Shown one piece after another: positions 40,921 to 50,127 of a stretch of DNA of 64,000 nucleotides. This stretch comes from Lentisphaerota bacterium (GTDB taxonomy: Bacteria; Verrucomicrobiota; Lentisphaeria; Victivallales; Victivallaceae). The notes beneath the pieces were generated by a model. The model saw only the letters and a list, made by a program, of their open reading frames with translations. It did not search any database and had not been told where the DNA came from. Where the stretch lies: contig SUVU01000001.1 in assembly GCA_015061865.1 (NCBI GenBank), positions 62,001 through 126,000 on the forward strand. Direction: 5' to 3'. Each line of letters begins with the position of its first letter. Within the stretch, counting starts at the first letter, position 1. The position numbers and the translations under genes were made by a program.

Positions 40921-42578
40921 CAGAGTTCGCCGCCTTTTTCAAGAGTCAAAGTTTTGGTGACCAGATCGCAGACGCTGGACGGACCGAAATACTGGATCGG
41001 GCCGGGATAGACAAAACTGGTTTCTGCTGCCCAGGCTTCACGATTGGCGGCAAACGCAGTAAACGGTGCGCCGTCCAGTTCGACCAACGCTTTGCGGATA
41101 ACCGGTTTGTCGGCACCGTGACGGCGTTCCATATTGAGCATCATCGTGATCGGAATACCGCCGGCGATCCATTCGGCTGCCGGTTTCATCGTGTTGCGGA
41201 CGCTGGACATGTAACCGGTACGGCCGGCACCGATCAACGCTGCGGCGTTGAAACCGAGGCTGTAGCAGTAGTCGGCATCGTAGTTTGACGGAGCCGCGCA
41301 GCGGCCCTCGTAACCGAAAAAGTGGGTCTGGGTGGCGAATTTGCCTTTGTAGGTGCCTTCAGCTTTCATCGCTTTGAGTTTGGTACCGACCATTTCCGCC
41401 AGCATTTTTTCGGTTTCGATCAGAGAAACCTGCACGTTGCCGTGGGGGTCACGGTCGTTGCAGAGCTGCATCTGGATACCGGCGGGCAGGGATTTGAATA
41501 CGCTGGCAGAAGCCGCAGAAAGTTTACCGGCGGCAAACGCCACTTTATCCGCTTTATCCATCACTTCGACAGCGGTGGCGTTGGCGGCGAGCAGATCGTT
41601 GAGTTCAGCGATCAGGACTTTGATCTCCGGGATGAATTCGACCAGACCTTCCGGGATCAGGGCCACACCGAAATTCATGCCGTTGGCGGCACGTTTGGCG
41701 ACGATGGCGGCGAGATTATCCACGATCTGACCGAGGGTCATTTTTTTCGCTGCGACTTCTTCAGAGATGATCGCCGCATTGGGCTGGGTCTGGAGCGCAC
41801 ACTCCAAAGCGATGTGAGAAGCTGAACGGCCCATTAATTTGACGAAGTGCCAATATTTTTTAGCGGAGTTGGCATCTCTGCCGATGTTGCCGATCAATTC
41901 GCTGTAAACACGGCAGGCGGTGTCGAAACCGAAACTGGCTTCGATCCACTCATTTTTGAGGTCGCCGTCGATCGTTTTGGGGCAGCCGATGACCTGGATC
42001 GGAATCCCGTTGCTTTTGAAGTATTCCGCCAGCACGCAGGCGTTGGTGTTGGAGTCGTCGCCGCCGATGATGACCAAAGCGGAAATGCCGTAGGTTTCGC
42101 AGCTTTTGCGGGCGGCGATGAACTGGGCTTCTTCTTCAAGTTTAGTACGGCCGGAACCGATCATGTCGAATCCGCCGGTGTTGCGGTAGGCATCGATGAT
42201 GTCGCCGGTCAATTCGATACATTCGTTTTTGACCAGACCATCGGGGCCTTTGAGGAAGCCGAACAGACGGCTTTCTTTATTCATGGATTTCAAACCGTCG
42301 AACAGACCGGCGATGACGTTGTGACCGCCGGGAGCCTGACCGCCGGAAAGGATCACACCGACGTTCACTGCCGGTTTGGATTCGCCTTTGCCGGGGGCAA
42401 AGGTCAGCACCGGACTGCCGAAAGTGCTTTTGAAAAGCGCCTGGATTTTTTCCACATCTGCCACGGCAGTGGTGGCTCCGCCTTCCTGTACGCAGACGGC
42501 GGCGCCATTCTGCAATGCGGCGGGAAGTTTGGGGGCGTAAGCGGCTCTGGCCTGCTGAAGCGGAGAAATTTTGTTCAT
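40920..42578 (-). CDS. pfp: Diphosphate-fructose-6-phosphate 1-phosphotransferase (PPi-PFK, long form)
   Basis: A 552-residue phosphofructokinase of the long group II class. It phosphorylates fructose-6-phosphate reversibly with pyrophosphate in glycolysis or gluconeogenesis. The phosphate-donor loop reads [19 protein letters not shown] near residue 73. The diagnostic [11 protein letters not shown] has Asp where ATP enzymes have Gly, and [10 protein letters not shown] supplies the lysine that favours PPi. The catalytic TIDGD block is included there. Later blocks [13 protein letters not shown] and [16 protein letters not shown] are typical of plant-like and spirochaete enzymes. It has its own promoter inside the end of the upstream GT2 gene. 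Confidence 0.95.
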   Translation of the reverse strand: MNKISPLQQARAAYAPKLPAALQNGAAVCVQEGGATTAVADVEKIQALFKSTFGSPVLTFAPGKGESKPAVNVGVILSGGQAPGGHNVIAGLFDGLKSMNKESRLFGFLKGPDGLVKNECIELTGDIIDAYRNTGGFDMIGSGRTKLEEEAQFIAARKSCETYGISALVIIGGDDSNTNACVLAEYFKSNGIPIQVIGCPKTIDGDLKNEWIEASFGFDTACRVYSELIGNIGRDANSAKKYWHFVKLMGRSASHIALECALQTQPNAAIISEEVAAKKMTLGQIVDNLAAIVAKRAANGMNFGVALIPEGLVEFIPEIKVLIAELNDLLAANATAVEVMDKADKVAFAAGKLSAASASVFKSLPAGIQMQLCNDRDPHGNVQVSLIETEKMLAEMVGTKLKAMKAEGTYKGKFATQTHFFGYEGRCAAPSNYDADYCYSLGFNAAALIGAGRTGYMSSVRNTMKPAAEWIAGGIPITMMLNMERRHGADKPVIRKALVELDGAPFTAFAANREAWAAETSFVYPGPIQYFGPSSVCDLVTKTLTLEKGGEL

Positions 42579-42621
42579 AATAATATTCCTTTATGTTGTT
42601 TAGTAAAAGATGTTATCATAT

Positions 42622-42650
42622 AAAATAGCTCACATTTGCTGATTTATCAA
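42622..42650 (-). promoter_or_regulatory. Promoter of pfp
   Basis: On the minus strand: TTGATA (42650-42645), 17 bases, TATTTT (42627-42622). The -35 lies within the last codons of the upstream glycosyltransferase gene. Confidence 0.55.
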
Positions 42651-43400
42651 GGCGGGCAGCACGGATTCCCACGGTTTTACGAAGCTCTTTTTGTCGCTGG
42701 TAAAGCAGTTGAACCGGATTATATGCCACAATGCGGCAAAACCGTCCCGCCAGCCGATCTTTTTGCCCTCGTTGTAACGGCGGGGGCGATAGGAGATCGG
42801 GACTTCCCAGATCCGCAATTTTCTGGACCGTGCCAGTTTGGCAGTCATTTCCACTTCGATTCCGAACCGCTGTGAAGTCAGAATCAGATTCTGGATCACT
42901 TCCCGGCGGAAACATTTATAGCAGGTTTCCATATCCGAGAGGTGAATGTCTGAAAACACATTGGAGAGAAACGTCAGAAATTTATTGCCCATTTCGTGTT
43001 TGAAATAGCGCACCTGACCCGGAGTATTCATAAAACGCGCACCGTATACGACATCGGCTTTACCATCGGTCAACGGCTGAAGTACCAGCGGATAATCTTC
43101 CGGGGTGTACTCGAAATCGGCATCCTGCACAATGACATAATCCAGTGTTGCCATGGCAAAACCACGGATAAGCGCTGCACCTTTGCCGCAATTTTTTTCC
43201 TGCTGAACCAGTTTTACTTCCGGTACGGCGGCAAACATCTGAAGTTTTTCCCAAGAGGCATCTTTGGAGGCATCGTTTACGATAATGATTTCACCGACTT
43301 CCGGTCTTGCCAGCACGGATTGAACGATTTGACAGATGGTCTTTTCCTCATTATATACCGGAATGACCACGGAAAGACATTTTTCAGGGATATTGTTCAT
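42630..43400 (-). CDS. Glycosyltransferase family 2 (dolichyl-phosphate-mannose-synthase-like)
   Basis: A 256-residue GT-A enzyme. The nucleotide-binding start is LSVVIPVYNEEKTI, then IIVNDASKDAS, GKGAALIRGFAMA, and the metal motif VQDADFEY. The sequence SDMETCYKCFRREVI near residue 165 and the end PISYRPRRYNEGKKIGWRDGF are typical of the DPM1-like subgroup, which transfers sugar to a polyprenyl phosphate. That fits the nearby undecaprenyl-diphosphate phosphatase gene, although no membrane segment is seen here. Its start overlaps the proC stop. The gene ends within the pfp promoter. Confidence 0.92.
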   Translation of the reverse strand: MNNIPEKCLSVVIPVYNEEKTICQIVQSVLARPEVGEIIIVNDASKDASWEKLQMFAAVPEVKLVQQEKNCGKGAALIRGFAMATLDYVIVQDADFEYTPEDYPLVLQPLTDGKADVVYGARFMNTPGQVRYFKHEMGNKFLTFLSNVFSDIHLSDMETCYKCFRREVIQNLILTSQRFGIEVEMTAKLARSRKLRIWEVPISYRPRRYNEGKKIGWRDGFAALWHIIRFNCFTSDKKSFVKPWESVLPALINQQM

Positions 43401-44209
43401 TATTTTTTACCGCCGCCAAGTTCTCTGGATCGTTTCGCCGCCATTCGCACCGCCTGCATGACATTGCCGGCGAAACCACCGGCGGCAAGCGCTTCCAGTC
43501 CGCGGCTGGTCGTGCCGGCAGGACTGGTGACCTGATCTTTCAAAACCGCCGGATGTTCGCCGGTTTTCAATACCATTTGAGCTGCGCCCAATACGGTCTG
43601 GGCAGCCAGTTTCAGCGCTGTGTCACGGCTCAAACCCTCTGCCACCCCGCCATCGGCAAGGCTCTGGATGAATTCAAATACATACGCCGGACCGCTGCCG
43701 GAAAGCGCAGTGACTGCATCCAGATCGCTCTCTTTGACCTGCATGACGATACCTACTGCGGAGAGTATCTGCTGTGCCAATTCGGCATCGGCGGCAAGAG
43801 CTTCCGCAGAAGCTGCAAATGCCGCTGCACCGCTGCCGACCAGTGCCGGAGTATTGGGCATGATCCTGATGACCCGTTTGGAACCGGTCAGTTCCGTCAG
43901 GCGGGAAATCGTCACCCCGGCGGCGATGGACAGGATGATTTTATCCTGCAGGATATCCCGGTGCGGGAGCAGGGCGGTTTCGATCTGCTGGGGTTTGACC
44001 GCCACCAGAATCGCTTGGGCCTGACTGATCCCCGGTCGCGGGGAATTGCTATCGACCGCGATCCCGGTGATTCGGGAGAAATTCGCAGCCGCAACCGGTG
44101 AAGGATCAAATGCACCAAGCTGAGCTGCCGCAAAAGTCCGGCTGTTTACCAAACCGCCGGCGATGGCACTTGCCATTTTGCCGCCGCCAATAAAATATAT
44201 CTCTTTCAT
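43400..44209 (-). CDS. proC: Pyrroline-5-carboxylate reductase
   Basis: A 269-residue NAD(P)H-dependent enzyme, the last step of proline synthesis. The dinucleotide loop is YFIGGGKMASAIAGGL at the start. LVAVKPQQIETAL, RIMPNTPALVGSGAAAF and the signature ALSGSGPAYVFEFIQSLADGGV follow, and the dimer end has VTSPAGTTSRGLEAL. The length is standard. The gene lies six bases after uppP in the minus-strand train, with a one-base overlap to the GT2 gene. Confidence 0.96.
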   Translation of the reverse strand: MKEIYFIGGGKMASAIAGGLVNSRTFAAAQLGAFDPSPVAAANFSRITGIAVDSNSPRPGISQAQAILVAVKPQQIETALLPHRDILQDKIILSIAAGVTISRLTELTGSKRVIRIMPNTPALVGSGAAAFAASAEALAADAELAQQILSAVGIVMQVKESDLDAVTALSGSGPAYVFEFIQSLADGGVAEGLSRDTALKLAAQTVLGAAQMVLKTGEHPAVLKDQVTSPAGTTSRGLEALAAGGFAGNVMQAVRMAAKRSRELGGGKK

Positions 44210-44215
44210 AAGGCG

Positions 44216-45031
44216 TTACCCCTGTTTGCTCATCGAAATTATCTGCCATATCATGATTCCTGCGCCGAGCAGGAACAAATACCACGAAAACCAGGCGATT
44301 TTGCCGCGTTTGACGATTTTGACCAGCAATATCAGCGATGCCAGACTTACCAGCGCTGAAATAGTAAAGCCGGTCAGCAAATGCCAGAGGTTGAACTCAT
44401 CAAGTTTGAATCCCGCTTGCACCAGTTCAATGATTTCCAGCAGCACGGCCCCGGCGATCGCCGGCAGTGCCAGCAGAAATGAAAACGTCGCCGCCGCTTC
44501 AAACTTCACTCCGGAAAGGATCCCCGCTGCGATCGTACTGCCGGAACGGGAGATGCCGGGGACGATCGCCAGCATCTGGGCAAAACCGGTGGTCAGAGCC
44601 TGCCGGAGTGAGATGTCTTTCAATTCAGTATTGGATTGCGCTGCCAGTTTCGGTTTGCCGGTCAGACGGAGCAGGGATGCCGTGATGAGAAAGCCCAATG
44701 CCAAAGAGAGCATATCGCCGAACATTTTATCAATAAGACCGCTTTTTTTCAGCAGAATTCCGGCGATCCCGGCTGGAATTGAACCGACAATGACCATGCA
44801 GAGCAAGTGCAATTGGTCTTTGCGGAAAAATCCGAGCAGCGTATGGATGTAAAAAGCGCAGATCGCAACCAGTGACCCGGCGTGGAGAACGATCCCCAGC
44901 GAGACACTGGATTCCGGGTCGATGCCGCAGAAATTGCTTAACAGCGCCAGATGACCGGAGGAGCTGACCGGCAGAAATTCGGTTACTCCCTGAATCACCG
45001 CCAGCAGAATAACAATCAAAAACGAGTTCAT
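44216..45031 (-). CDS. uppP: Undecaprenyl-diphosphate phosphatase
   Basis: A 271-residue membrane enzyme with about eight transmembrane segments that recycles the lipid carrier for peptidoglycan and surface polysaccharides. The two catalytic motifs are intact: GVTEFLPVSSSGHLALL near residue 16 and PGISRSGSTIAAG near residue 161. The length is typical of the BacA/UppP family. It follows the small membrane protein gene after 20 bases. Loss or gain of this activity affects bacitracin sensitivity in known cases. Confidence 0.96.
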   Translation of the reverse strand: MNSFLIVILLAVIQGVTEFLPVSSSGHLALLSNFCGIDPESSVSLGIVLHAGSLVAICAFYIHTLLGFFRKDQLHLLCMVIVGSIPAGIAGILLKKSGLIDKMFGDMLSLALGFLITASLLRLTGKPKLAAQSNTELKDISLRQALTTGFAQMLAIVPGISRSGSTIAAGILSGVKFEAAATFSFLLALPAIAGAVLLEIIELVQAGFKLDEFNLWHLLTGFTISALVSLASLILLVKIVKRGKIAWFSWYLFLLGAGIMIWQIISMSKQG

Positions 45032-45051
45032 AAATCAAGCCTTTTTATTAA

Positions 45052-45306
45052 TTATTTTTTTGGTGCTGTCGCCGGAGCAGGAGTTTTTTTATCATCACTG
45101 CCGGAGGATTTTTGCGCATCCGGCATCAGGACACTGTCTCCGGTACTTTTGGTTTTTTCCCAGGCATTGTCTCCGGCGTTTTTGGTCTGAGTCCACGCTT
45201 CACGGAGTTCGGTCTGCCTGTTGCGGTAATAAAAGAAAAATACCGCAGCTGCACCTATGATCAAGGTCAGCAAAATTCCGAATATTACACCGCATGAAAA
45301 TCTCAT
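45052..45306 (-). CDS. Small single-pass membrane protein, unknown function
   Basis: An 84-residue protein that I do not recognise. Residues 5-27 form one transmembrane helix (GVIFGILLTLIIGAAAVFFF), preceded by a short N-terminus. The rest is polar and low in complexity, with a K/T/G-rich stretch and a tail rich in Pro, Ala and Lys (KKTPAPATAPKK). The start overlaps the stop of the XRE-type regulator gene (ATGA), and uppP follows 20 bases later, so it probably lies in the envelope with a function tied to one of these neighbours. Confidence 0.7.
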   Translation of the reverse strand: MRFSCGVIFGILLTLIIGAAAVFFFYYRNRQTELREAWTQTKNAGDNAWEKTKSTGDSVLMPDAQKSSGSDDKKTPAPATAPKK

Positions 45307-46103
45307 CGCGACCTCTTGTTTTTCTGTTTTTTGTTAGTGAATTCATGTACCGGGGTTATGCCCATTTCCAACAGCGGCAATTTCCAGCGCACCTGATCTG
45401 CCTCAAACTGCTGAGATGGAAAAAAAGAATCCCAATGAGCCGAATCATTTTTCCGGCTGGGGATAATGCGGAAGGTATTATCATTGAATCCGTACAGCTC
45501 CAGTGATGAGGTTCCTTCCGGTAATTTATCCGTCACCAGCAGCCGGAGGGTGCCGCAATGCGGCAATGCCAGACTTGCTCCATCTGCCAGTATCAATACT
45601 GTGCCGGGCAGGGGAGAGGAGATGGAGGCCATATTGGTCGTCCGGTGCCGGGCGTAAGTTTCCAGCGGGATGCTGTGATCAAAAACGTTCATATCATTGA
45701 GCATTATCACCGGAATACCTGATTTTTTTTGTTCAGGAGCCTCTGCCAGGAAATAGTCATTGCACAAATTTTTCCAGTGGTTCTGCTCTCCGGAGATATC
45801 GCATGGGGTTTCCGGCATCAGGATGCTGACATCCGGATCAGGCTGAACCGGGGTGGACGGTTCATCTTGCGAGCCTGCTCTTGCCATCATCAGTTGGAAA
45901 CGCAATCTGCCGGCTTCGTCGGCGGGGACATCCATTATTTCCAGCATCATGCGGAACTGCTCCATACGCGGCAGAGCGACGCCGTGCATAAATTGCGACA
46001 CCAGTGCATCAGACATTCCCAGTTTTACGGCAAGATCTTTCTGCCTCACCCCGGAACGTTTCTGCAATTCCCGCAATTTTTGAGCAAACTTTTTTTTGAA
46101 CAT
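45303..46103 (-). CDS. XRE-type helix-turn-helix protein with a C-terminal sensor-like domain
   Basis: A 266-residue regulator. Residues 1-60 form a Cro/C1-type helix-turn-helix (KLRELQKRSGVRQKDLAVKLGMSDALVSQFMHGVALPRMEQF). A variable linker with many Pro and Asp follows, then a domain of about 130 residues (from about 135) with beta-strand-rich sequence such as PGTVLILADGASLALPHCG. It looks like a LexA/S24-type fold, but I do not see the catalytic Ser/Lys pair, so self-cleavage is unlikely. The ATG at 46103 with GGGAAAG upstream is preferred over a TTG at 46142. It leads the envelope gene group and may regulate it. Confidence 0.75.
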   Translation of the reverse strand: MFKKKFAQKLRELQKRSGVRQKDLAVKLGMSDALVSQFMHGVALPRMEQFRMMLEIMDVPADEAGRLRFQLMMARAGSQDEPSTPVQPDPDVSILMPETPCDISGEQNHWKNLCNDYFLAEAPEQKKSGIPVIMLNDMNVFDHSIPLETYARHRTTNMASISSPLPGTVLILADGASLALPHCGTLRLLVTDKLPEGTSSLELYGFNDNTFRIIPSRKNDSAHWDSFFPSQQFEADQVRWKLPLLEMGITPVHEFTNKKQKNKRSR

Positions 46104-46168
46104 ATATTCTGCTTTCCCCGCTGCAAAATTCCGTTGATCCAAGTTCGGATAAACACACCCACACTTAT

Positions 46169-46196
46169 AATATACATCTTTTTTCAGTAGTTACAA
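46169..46196 (-). promoter_or_regulatory. Promoter of the XRE regulator and the downstream train
   Basis: On the minus strand: TTGTAA (46196-46191), 16 bases, TATATT (46174-46169). Confidence 0.6.
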
Positions 46197-46233
46197 CCAT
46201 CATCCTGAACCATTATGAGGTTTTTCGGGCAAT

Positions 46234-46356
46234 AAAGAACGGGGCGGGGGCTCCGGGGAGAAGCCTGATTCCCGCCCCGTGGGTGTGGGGGCGTCGGAAA
46301 GAACGGGGCGGGGGCTCCGGGGAGAAGCCTGATTCCCGCCCCGTGGGTGTGGGGGC
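46234..46356 (-). terminator. Perfectly duplicated 59-bp terminator-like hairpin
   Basis: Two identical 59-bp copies (46234-46292 and 46298-46356) are separated by five bases. Each holds a 10-bp GC-rich stem: ACGGGGCGGG (46239-46248; 46303-46312) with its complement (46271-46280; 46335-46344). The second copy ends one base from the stop codon of the decarboxylase gene. On the minus strand a T-rich tail follows the last stem. The pair probably ends the decarboxylase operon. Confidence 0.75.
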
Positions 46357-46357
46357 A

Positions 46358-48640
46358 TTATTGACGTAAGCAGGGAATGTGGTACACTCCGTTGATTACG
46401 GTGGTTCCCTCGGTAATATGTTCAAAGCCGGGAAATTCGCTGTCCCATGCCGCCAGCGCCCGGAGATAGTTTATATGCGGATTATCAGCCCCGCCGAACC
46501 GTTCTCCGGACATCACCATCGGGATACCCGGCGGGTAGGGGATCAGGGCATTGGCGGCAATGCGATGGGCGAGCTGGTCTGCCGGTACCAGTTCGGTATT
46601 GCCCCGCACGCACTCCAGGTAAGCGTGCCGCGGGGTCACTGCCTGTTCCGGCAAAGTTTCAAATGCCGCATTAAGTTTTTCGCCGGGACGGTATTTTTTC
46701 AGATGGGCAAACATCATTTCTCCCAAGTCCCTGATGCCGATGGTATGATACTTCGGATCAGCACCGGAAATTTCCGGCAGAACTTCTGATACCGGAGTAT
46801 TGGCATCGTACAAACGCTTGAATTTCAGCAGGGCATTGAGCAAGGTCGCCCATTTACCTCTGGTGATGCCGATGGAAAAAAGAAACATCAGCTGAAAATC
46901 GGTCGTGCGGGTGGGAACGATGCCATGCTGGTAAATATATGCTGAAACCAACGCCGCCGGGATGCCGCTGTCAAGCATTTCGCCATTATCGCCCATGCCG
47001 GGGGCGAGAATACTGACTTTGATCGGATCCAGCATCACCCAGTCGTCATCCTGCAGCGCTTCGAATCCGTGCCATTTTTCGCCGGGGCGCAGCCGCCAGC
47101 ACTCCTGATGGGATGTCAGCAGTTTTTTGGGAGCATCAGCAAAATCATACACTTTGCCGGTTTCCGGATCGGTGACTTGCGGCGGGTTCCAGCCTTTGAA
47201 AAACCATGAGCCTGCGGCAGTGAATTCCCGTTCCATCTTTGCCAGCGCCTGACGGAAGTCCACTGCTTCGTCGATGACCTGACCGGTCAGACCGATGCCG
47301 TTTTCCGCCATCATTTTAGCAGCAATATCATTGGAGGCGCAAATCGCATACAGCGGAGAAGTGGAGCTGTTGAGCAAATATCCCTGATTGAGCTGTTCCG
47401 GCGACGGCGCTTTTTTGCCGCATCTCATGTGGATATAACTGGCTTGAGACAGCGCCGCCAACAGTTTGTGCGTGGAGTGGGTGGCAAAAACCGTCGGAGC
47501 ATCCGGTCGGCGGGGCGTGTTGCGCATGGCATAATGATCCTGATACAGCGGATTGAATTTGGCATACGCATACCATGCTTCGTCAAAATGGATCCGGTCA
47601 GCGGAATCAGCGAGGATTTTTTCCACTTTGGCGGCGTTATAACACAATCCGTCATAAGTGCAGTTGGTCAATACGGCGTAGGCACGCTGGTCGCCGGAGG
47701 TTTTCAGCGGGGAATCGGCAATTTTGCGGGCGATGTTCCCCGGACTCATTTCGCTTGACAGCACCGGACCGATGATCCCGTACCGGTTGCGGGTGGGAAT
47801 CAGATAGACCGGAGAAGCACCGGTATTTATCAATCCCTGTTCGATGGATTTATGGCAGTTGCGGTCGCAAATGGCAATATCATCGTCCCCGAGAACCGCC
47901 TGCATGATCGACCGGTTGGATCCGGACGTGCCGACGATACCGGAGTATGATATATCGGCACCGAAAATTTTTGCTGCCATTTTTTCACTTTCCGCAAATG
48001 CTCCGGTGTGGTCAAGCAGTGAGCCGATGCTGGATCGTTCGATCCCGGTATCGGTGCGGAACAGGTTTTCGCCGTAAAAATCGAAAAACTTTTTGCCGCT
48101 TTGGGTTTTGGTAAAGCCGCGGCCGCCCTGATGTCCCGGCGCCGCCCAGGAATACTCATGGCAGGTCTCATTGTACTGCCAGACTGCCTGCATCAACGGC
48201 GGCAGCAGATGATCGCGGAAACGGCCGATCGCGGCATGGATGCGTCCGGCAATAAATTCCGGACTGTCCTCCAGTATCCAGATCAATTCGGTTGCCTGAT
48301 CCAGCAGTTCCGTGGCAAGACCGCCGCTGGAAAACTCCCGGTCAGCGAGCAGAAACAGCGGTACTTCACGCTGCCAGTTGCGGATCGTGTGGTATAACCC
48401 GGCGGCGGCGTGATTGCCGAGCGTGCCGGATTTCAACTCTGCTGCCAGTAAAAATACGTCGAAATCCATATCCGTTGCCGCCAGCGGGATCGCTTCCGCA
48501 TAGCTGTCCACGATTTCAGCACGGCAGTCCAAATCTGCCAGCGCAGAGCGAAGCCGGTGGATCGCCGTCAGCATGACATTGCTGGAGTTGATCGTATGAT
48601 CCAGTACGATCAATATTCTGCGGGAGTTGAGTTCGTTCAT
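46358..48640 (-). CDS. Biodegradative-type arginine/lysine/ornithine decarboxylase (class III fold I)
   Basis: A 760-residue PLP enzyme with the wing (receiver-like) domain at residues 1-130, the aspartate-aminotransferase-like core, and the C-terminal domain. APGHQGGRGF and the FGADISYSGIVGTSGSN region are typical. The cofactor lysine is K392 in ATHSTHKLLAAL. Length and layout match inducible arginine decarboxylase (AdiA, K386) and lysine decarboxylase of E. coli. The adjoining antiporter is of the arginine/agmatine type, so arginine is the likeliest substrate, but this is inference. Acid resistance or polyamine supply is the expected role. The ATG at 48640 follows AAAGGTG. Confidence 0.88.
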   Translation of the reverse strand: MNELNSRRILIVLDHTINSSNVMLTAIHRLRSALADLDCRAEIVDSYAEAIPLAATDMDFDVFLLAAELKSGTLGNHAAAGLYHTIRNWQREVPLFLLADREFSSGGLATELLDQATELIWILEDSPEFIAGRIHAAIGRFRDHLLPPLMQAVWQYNETCHEYSWAAPGHQGGRGFTKTQSGKKFFDFYGENLFRTDTGIERSSIGSLLDHTGAFAESEKMAAKIFGADISYSGIVGTSGSNRSIMQAVLGDDDIAICDRNCHKSIEQGLINTGASPVYLIPTRNRYGIIGPVLSSEMSPGNIARKIADSPLKTSGDQRAYAVLTNCTYDGLCYNAAKVEKILADSADRIHFDEAWYAYAKFNPLYQDHYAMRNTPRRPDAPTVFATHSTHKLLAALSQASYIHMRCGKKAPSPEQLNQGYLLNSSTSPLYAICASNDIAAKMMAENGIGLTGQVIDEAVDFRQALAKMEREFTAAGSWFFKGWNPPQVTDPETGKVYDFADAPKKLLTSHQECWRLRPGEKWHGFEALQDDDWVMLDPIKVSILAPGMGDNGEMLDSGIPAALVSAYIYQHGIVPTRTTDFQLMFLFSIGITRGKWATLLNALLKFKRLYDANTPVSEVLPEISGADPKYHTIGIRDLGEMMFAHLKKYRPGEKLNAAFETLPEQAVTPRHAYLECVRGNTELVPADQLAHRIAANALIPYPPGIPMVMSGERFGGADNPHINYLRALAAWDSEFPGFEHITEGTTVINGVYHIPCLRQ

Positions 48641-48652
48641 CACAAGCACCTT

Positions 48653-50122
48653 TCAAAGTTGGATTTTACCGGAAGTTGCTGCCATGATTGCGGCAATAGC
48701 GATCACAACTATCAATACGGCACCGGAAAGTTCCGGCAGGGTGAAAAATTTTTCGTGGTTGTCAGCGTTTTTCCGGACATCACTGCGGGCCCAGATATAT
48801 ACCGGAATACCGATCGCCAGAAAGATGAATGCCATTGCCAGATATTTTAGTCCGGCGGCGTAGATCATCCAGACCACATAGACCGACCCGGCGATACTGC
48901 ACAGCAGGGCAAATCCGGCTTTTACCATCGCATCGGCAGGATATTTTTTCTCTGCACACAACTGCCAGAGATAGAGCGTGCTTGCCAGATACGGCGGCAG
49001 GATCATGACACTGGTGATGGTGAGCATAGTGTTCCAGGCATTGTTGGAAAAATAGACCATTACCATTGTCAACTGCATCACACTGCTGGTGACCCACAGC
49101 GAAACATCCGGAGCGCCGTTGCGGTTTTCGTGGGTGAATATCTGCGGGAAAGTGCCGTCTTTGGCGGCGGCATAGGGAATTTGAGCAATCATGATCGTAA
49201 ATGCCAGCCAGCTGGTCAGCAGGGCGATTATCACGCCGAGATTCATGATGACTCCGCCCCATTTTGCGTGAACCACATCCTGAAGCAGTTCGGCGGTGGA
49301 CGGATTGGCAAGCAGAGCCAGTTCCCCCTGCGCCATATTGCCGAAAGGCAGCACGCTCAACAGAATGTAGATGATCAAACAACAGAGAAATCCGACCATG
49401 GTGGCTCTGCCGACGGCTTTTTGACTGCTGGCTCCGGCGGAGACTACAACGGCACCTTCAATCCCGATGAAAGCCCACAGCGTCACCATCATGGTCGATT
49501 TGATTTGAGTGAGAAAACTTCCTTGCGGCACGGTATGCAGTTTAGGCAATGTTTCTGTACCGAAAAAGTCGGTCGTGAATATACTCCAGCGGAATGCCCA
49601 GAGCATGATGAATATGAACAAAATCAGCGGCACTAATTTGCAGATGGTGCCGATCACGTTGATACCTGCCGCCTGCCGGGTGCCGCGCAAAACGGCATAA
49701 TTCATGAGCCAGATAACGATGGAACCGCCCAGGATCGACCAGATATTATTGCCGCCGGTGAACCAGCCCGGGAAAAAGTAGTTGAATGCATCCATCAGCA
49801 GTACCGCAAAGGCGACATTGCCGAAAATATTGCACAGCCAGTACGCCCAGGCGATTTGAAATCCGGCGAATTTGCCGAAGCCGTTGCGGGCATAAGAATA
49901 TATGCCGGTGGTGGCATCAGGGCGGGCGACGGAGAGAATGCGGAACGTATTGGCAATGAAAAACATTCCGGCACCGGTAATGAGCCACGCCGCAATCACT
50001 GCCGAAACAGAGGCATTTTGAGCCATGTTTTGCGGCATGCTGAAAATTCCTCCGCCGATCATGGCACTGACCACCAGTGCCGCCAGAGCGACAACGCCCA
50101 GATTTCCTGTTTTTTGTTTCAT
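48653..50122 (-). CDS. Basic amino acid/polyamine antiporter (APC superfamily)
   Basis: A 489-residue transporter with about 12-13 membrane helices. The APC signature GGGIFSMPQNMAQ occurs near residue 27 in helix 1, and GIEGAVVVSAGAS near residue 223 resembles the substrate-gating region of arginine/ornithine and arginine/agmatine exchangers (APA family, as in Chlamydia AaxC). It probably imports arginine and exports the decarboxylated amine. I prefer ATG 50122 with GGGTG seven bases upstream; a GTG at 50131 overlaps the upstream stop. The gene lies 12 bases upstream of the decarboxylase gene, so the exchange cycle is encoded in one unit. Confidence 0.9.
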   Translation of the reverse strand: MKQKTGNLGVVALAALVVSAMIGGGIFSMPQNMAQNASVSAVIAAWLITGAGMFFIANTFRILSVARPDATTGIYSYARNGFGKFAGFQIAWAYWLCNIFGNVAFAVLLMDAFNYFFPGWFTGGNNIWSILGGSIVIWLMNYAVLRGTRQAAGINVIGTICKLVPLILFIFIMLWAFRWSIFTTDFFGTETLPKLHTVPQGSFLTQIKSTMMVTLWAFIGIEGAVVVSAGASSQKAVGRATMVGFLCCLIIYILLSVLPFGNMAQGELALLANPSTAELLQDVVHAKWGGVIMNLGVIIALLTSWLAFTIMIAQIPYAAAKDGTFPQIFTHENRNGAPDVSLWVTSSVMQLTMVMVYFSNNAWNTMLTITSVMILPPYLASTLYLWQLCAEKKYPADAMVKAGFALLCSIAGSVYVVWMIYAAGLKYLAMAFIFLAIGIPVYIWARSDVRKNADNHEKFFTLPELSGAVLIVVIAIAAIMAATSGKIQL

Positions 50123-50127
50123 TTTAT

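Noticed and set aside
45303-46103. LexA-like self-cleaving repressor
   Set aside because: The C-terminal domain shows no visible Ser/Lys catalytic pair or cleavage site; only the DNA-binding half is clear.
46234-46356. CRISPR-like pair of repeats
   Set aside because: Only two copies with a five-base spacer, each a GC-rich hairpin next to a stop codon; a terminator-type element explains it better.
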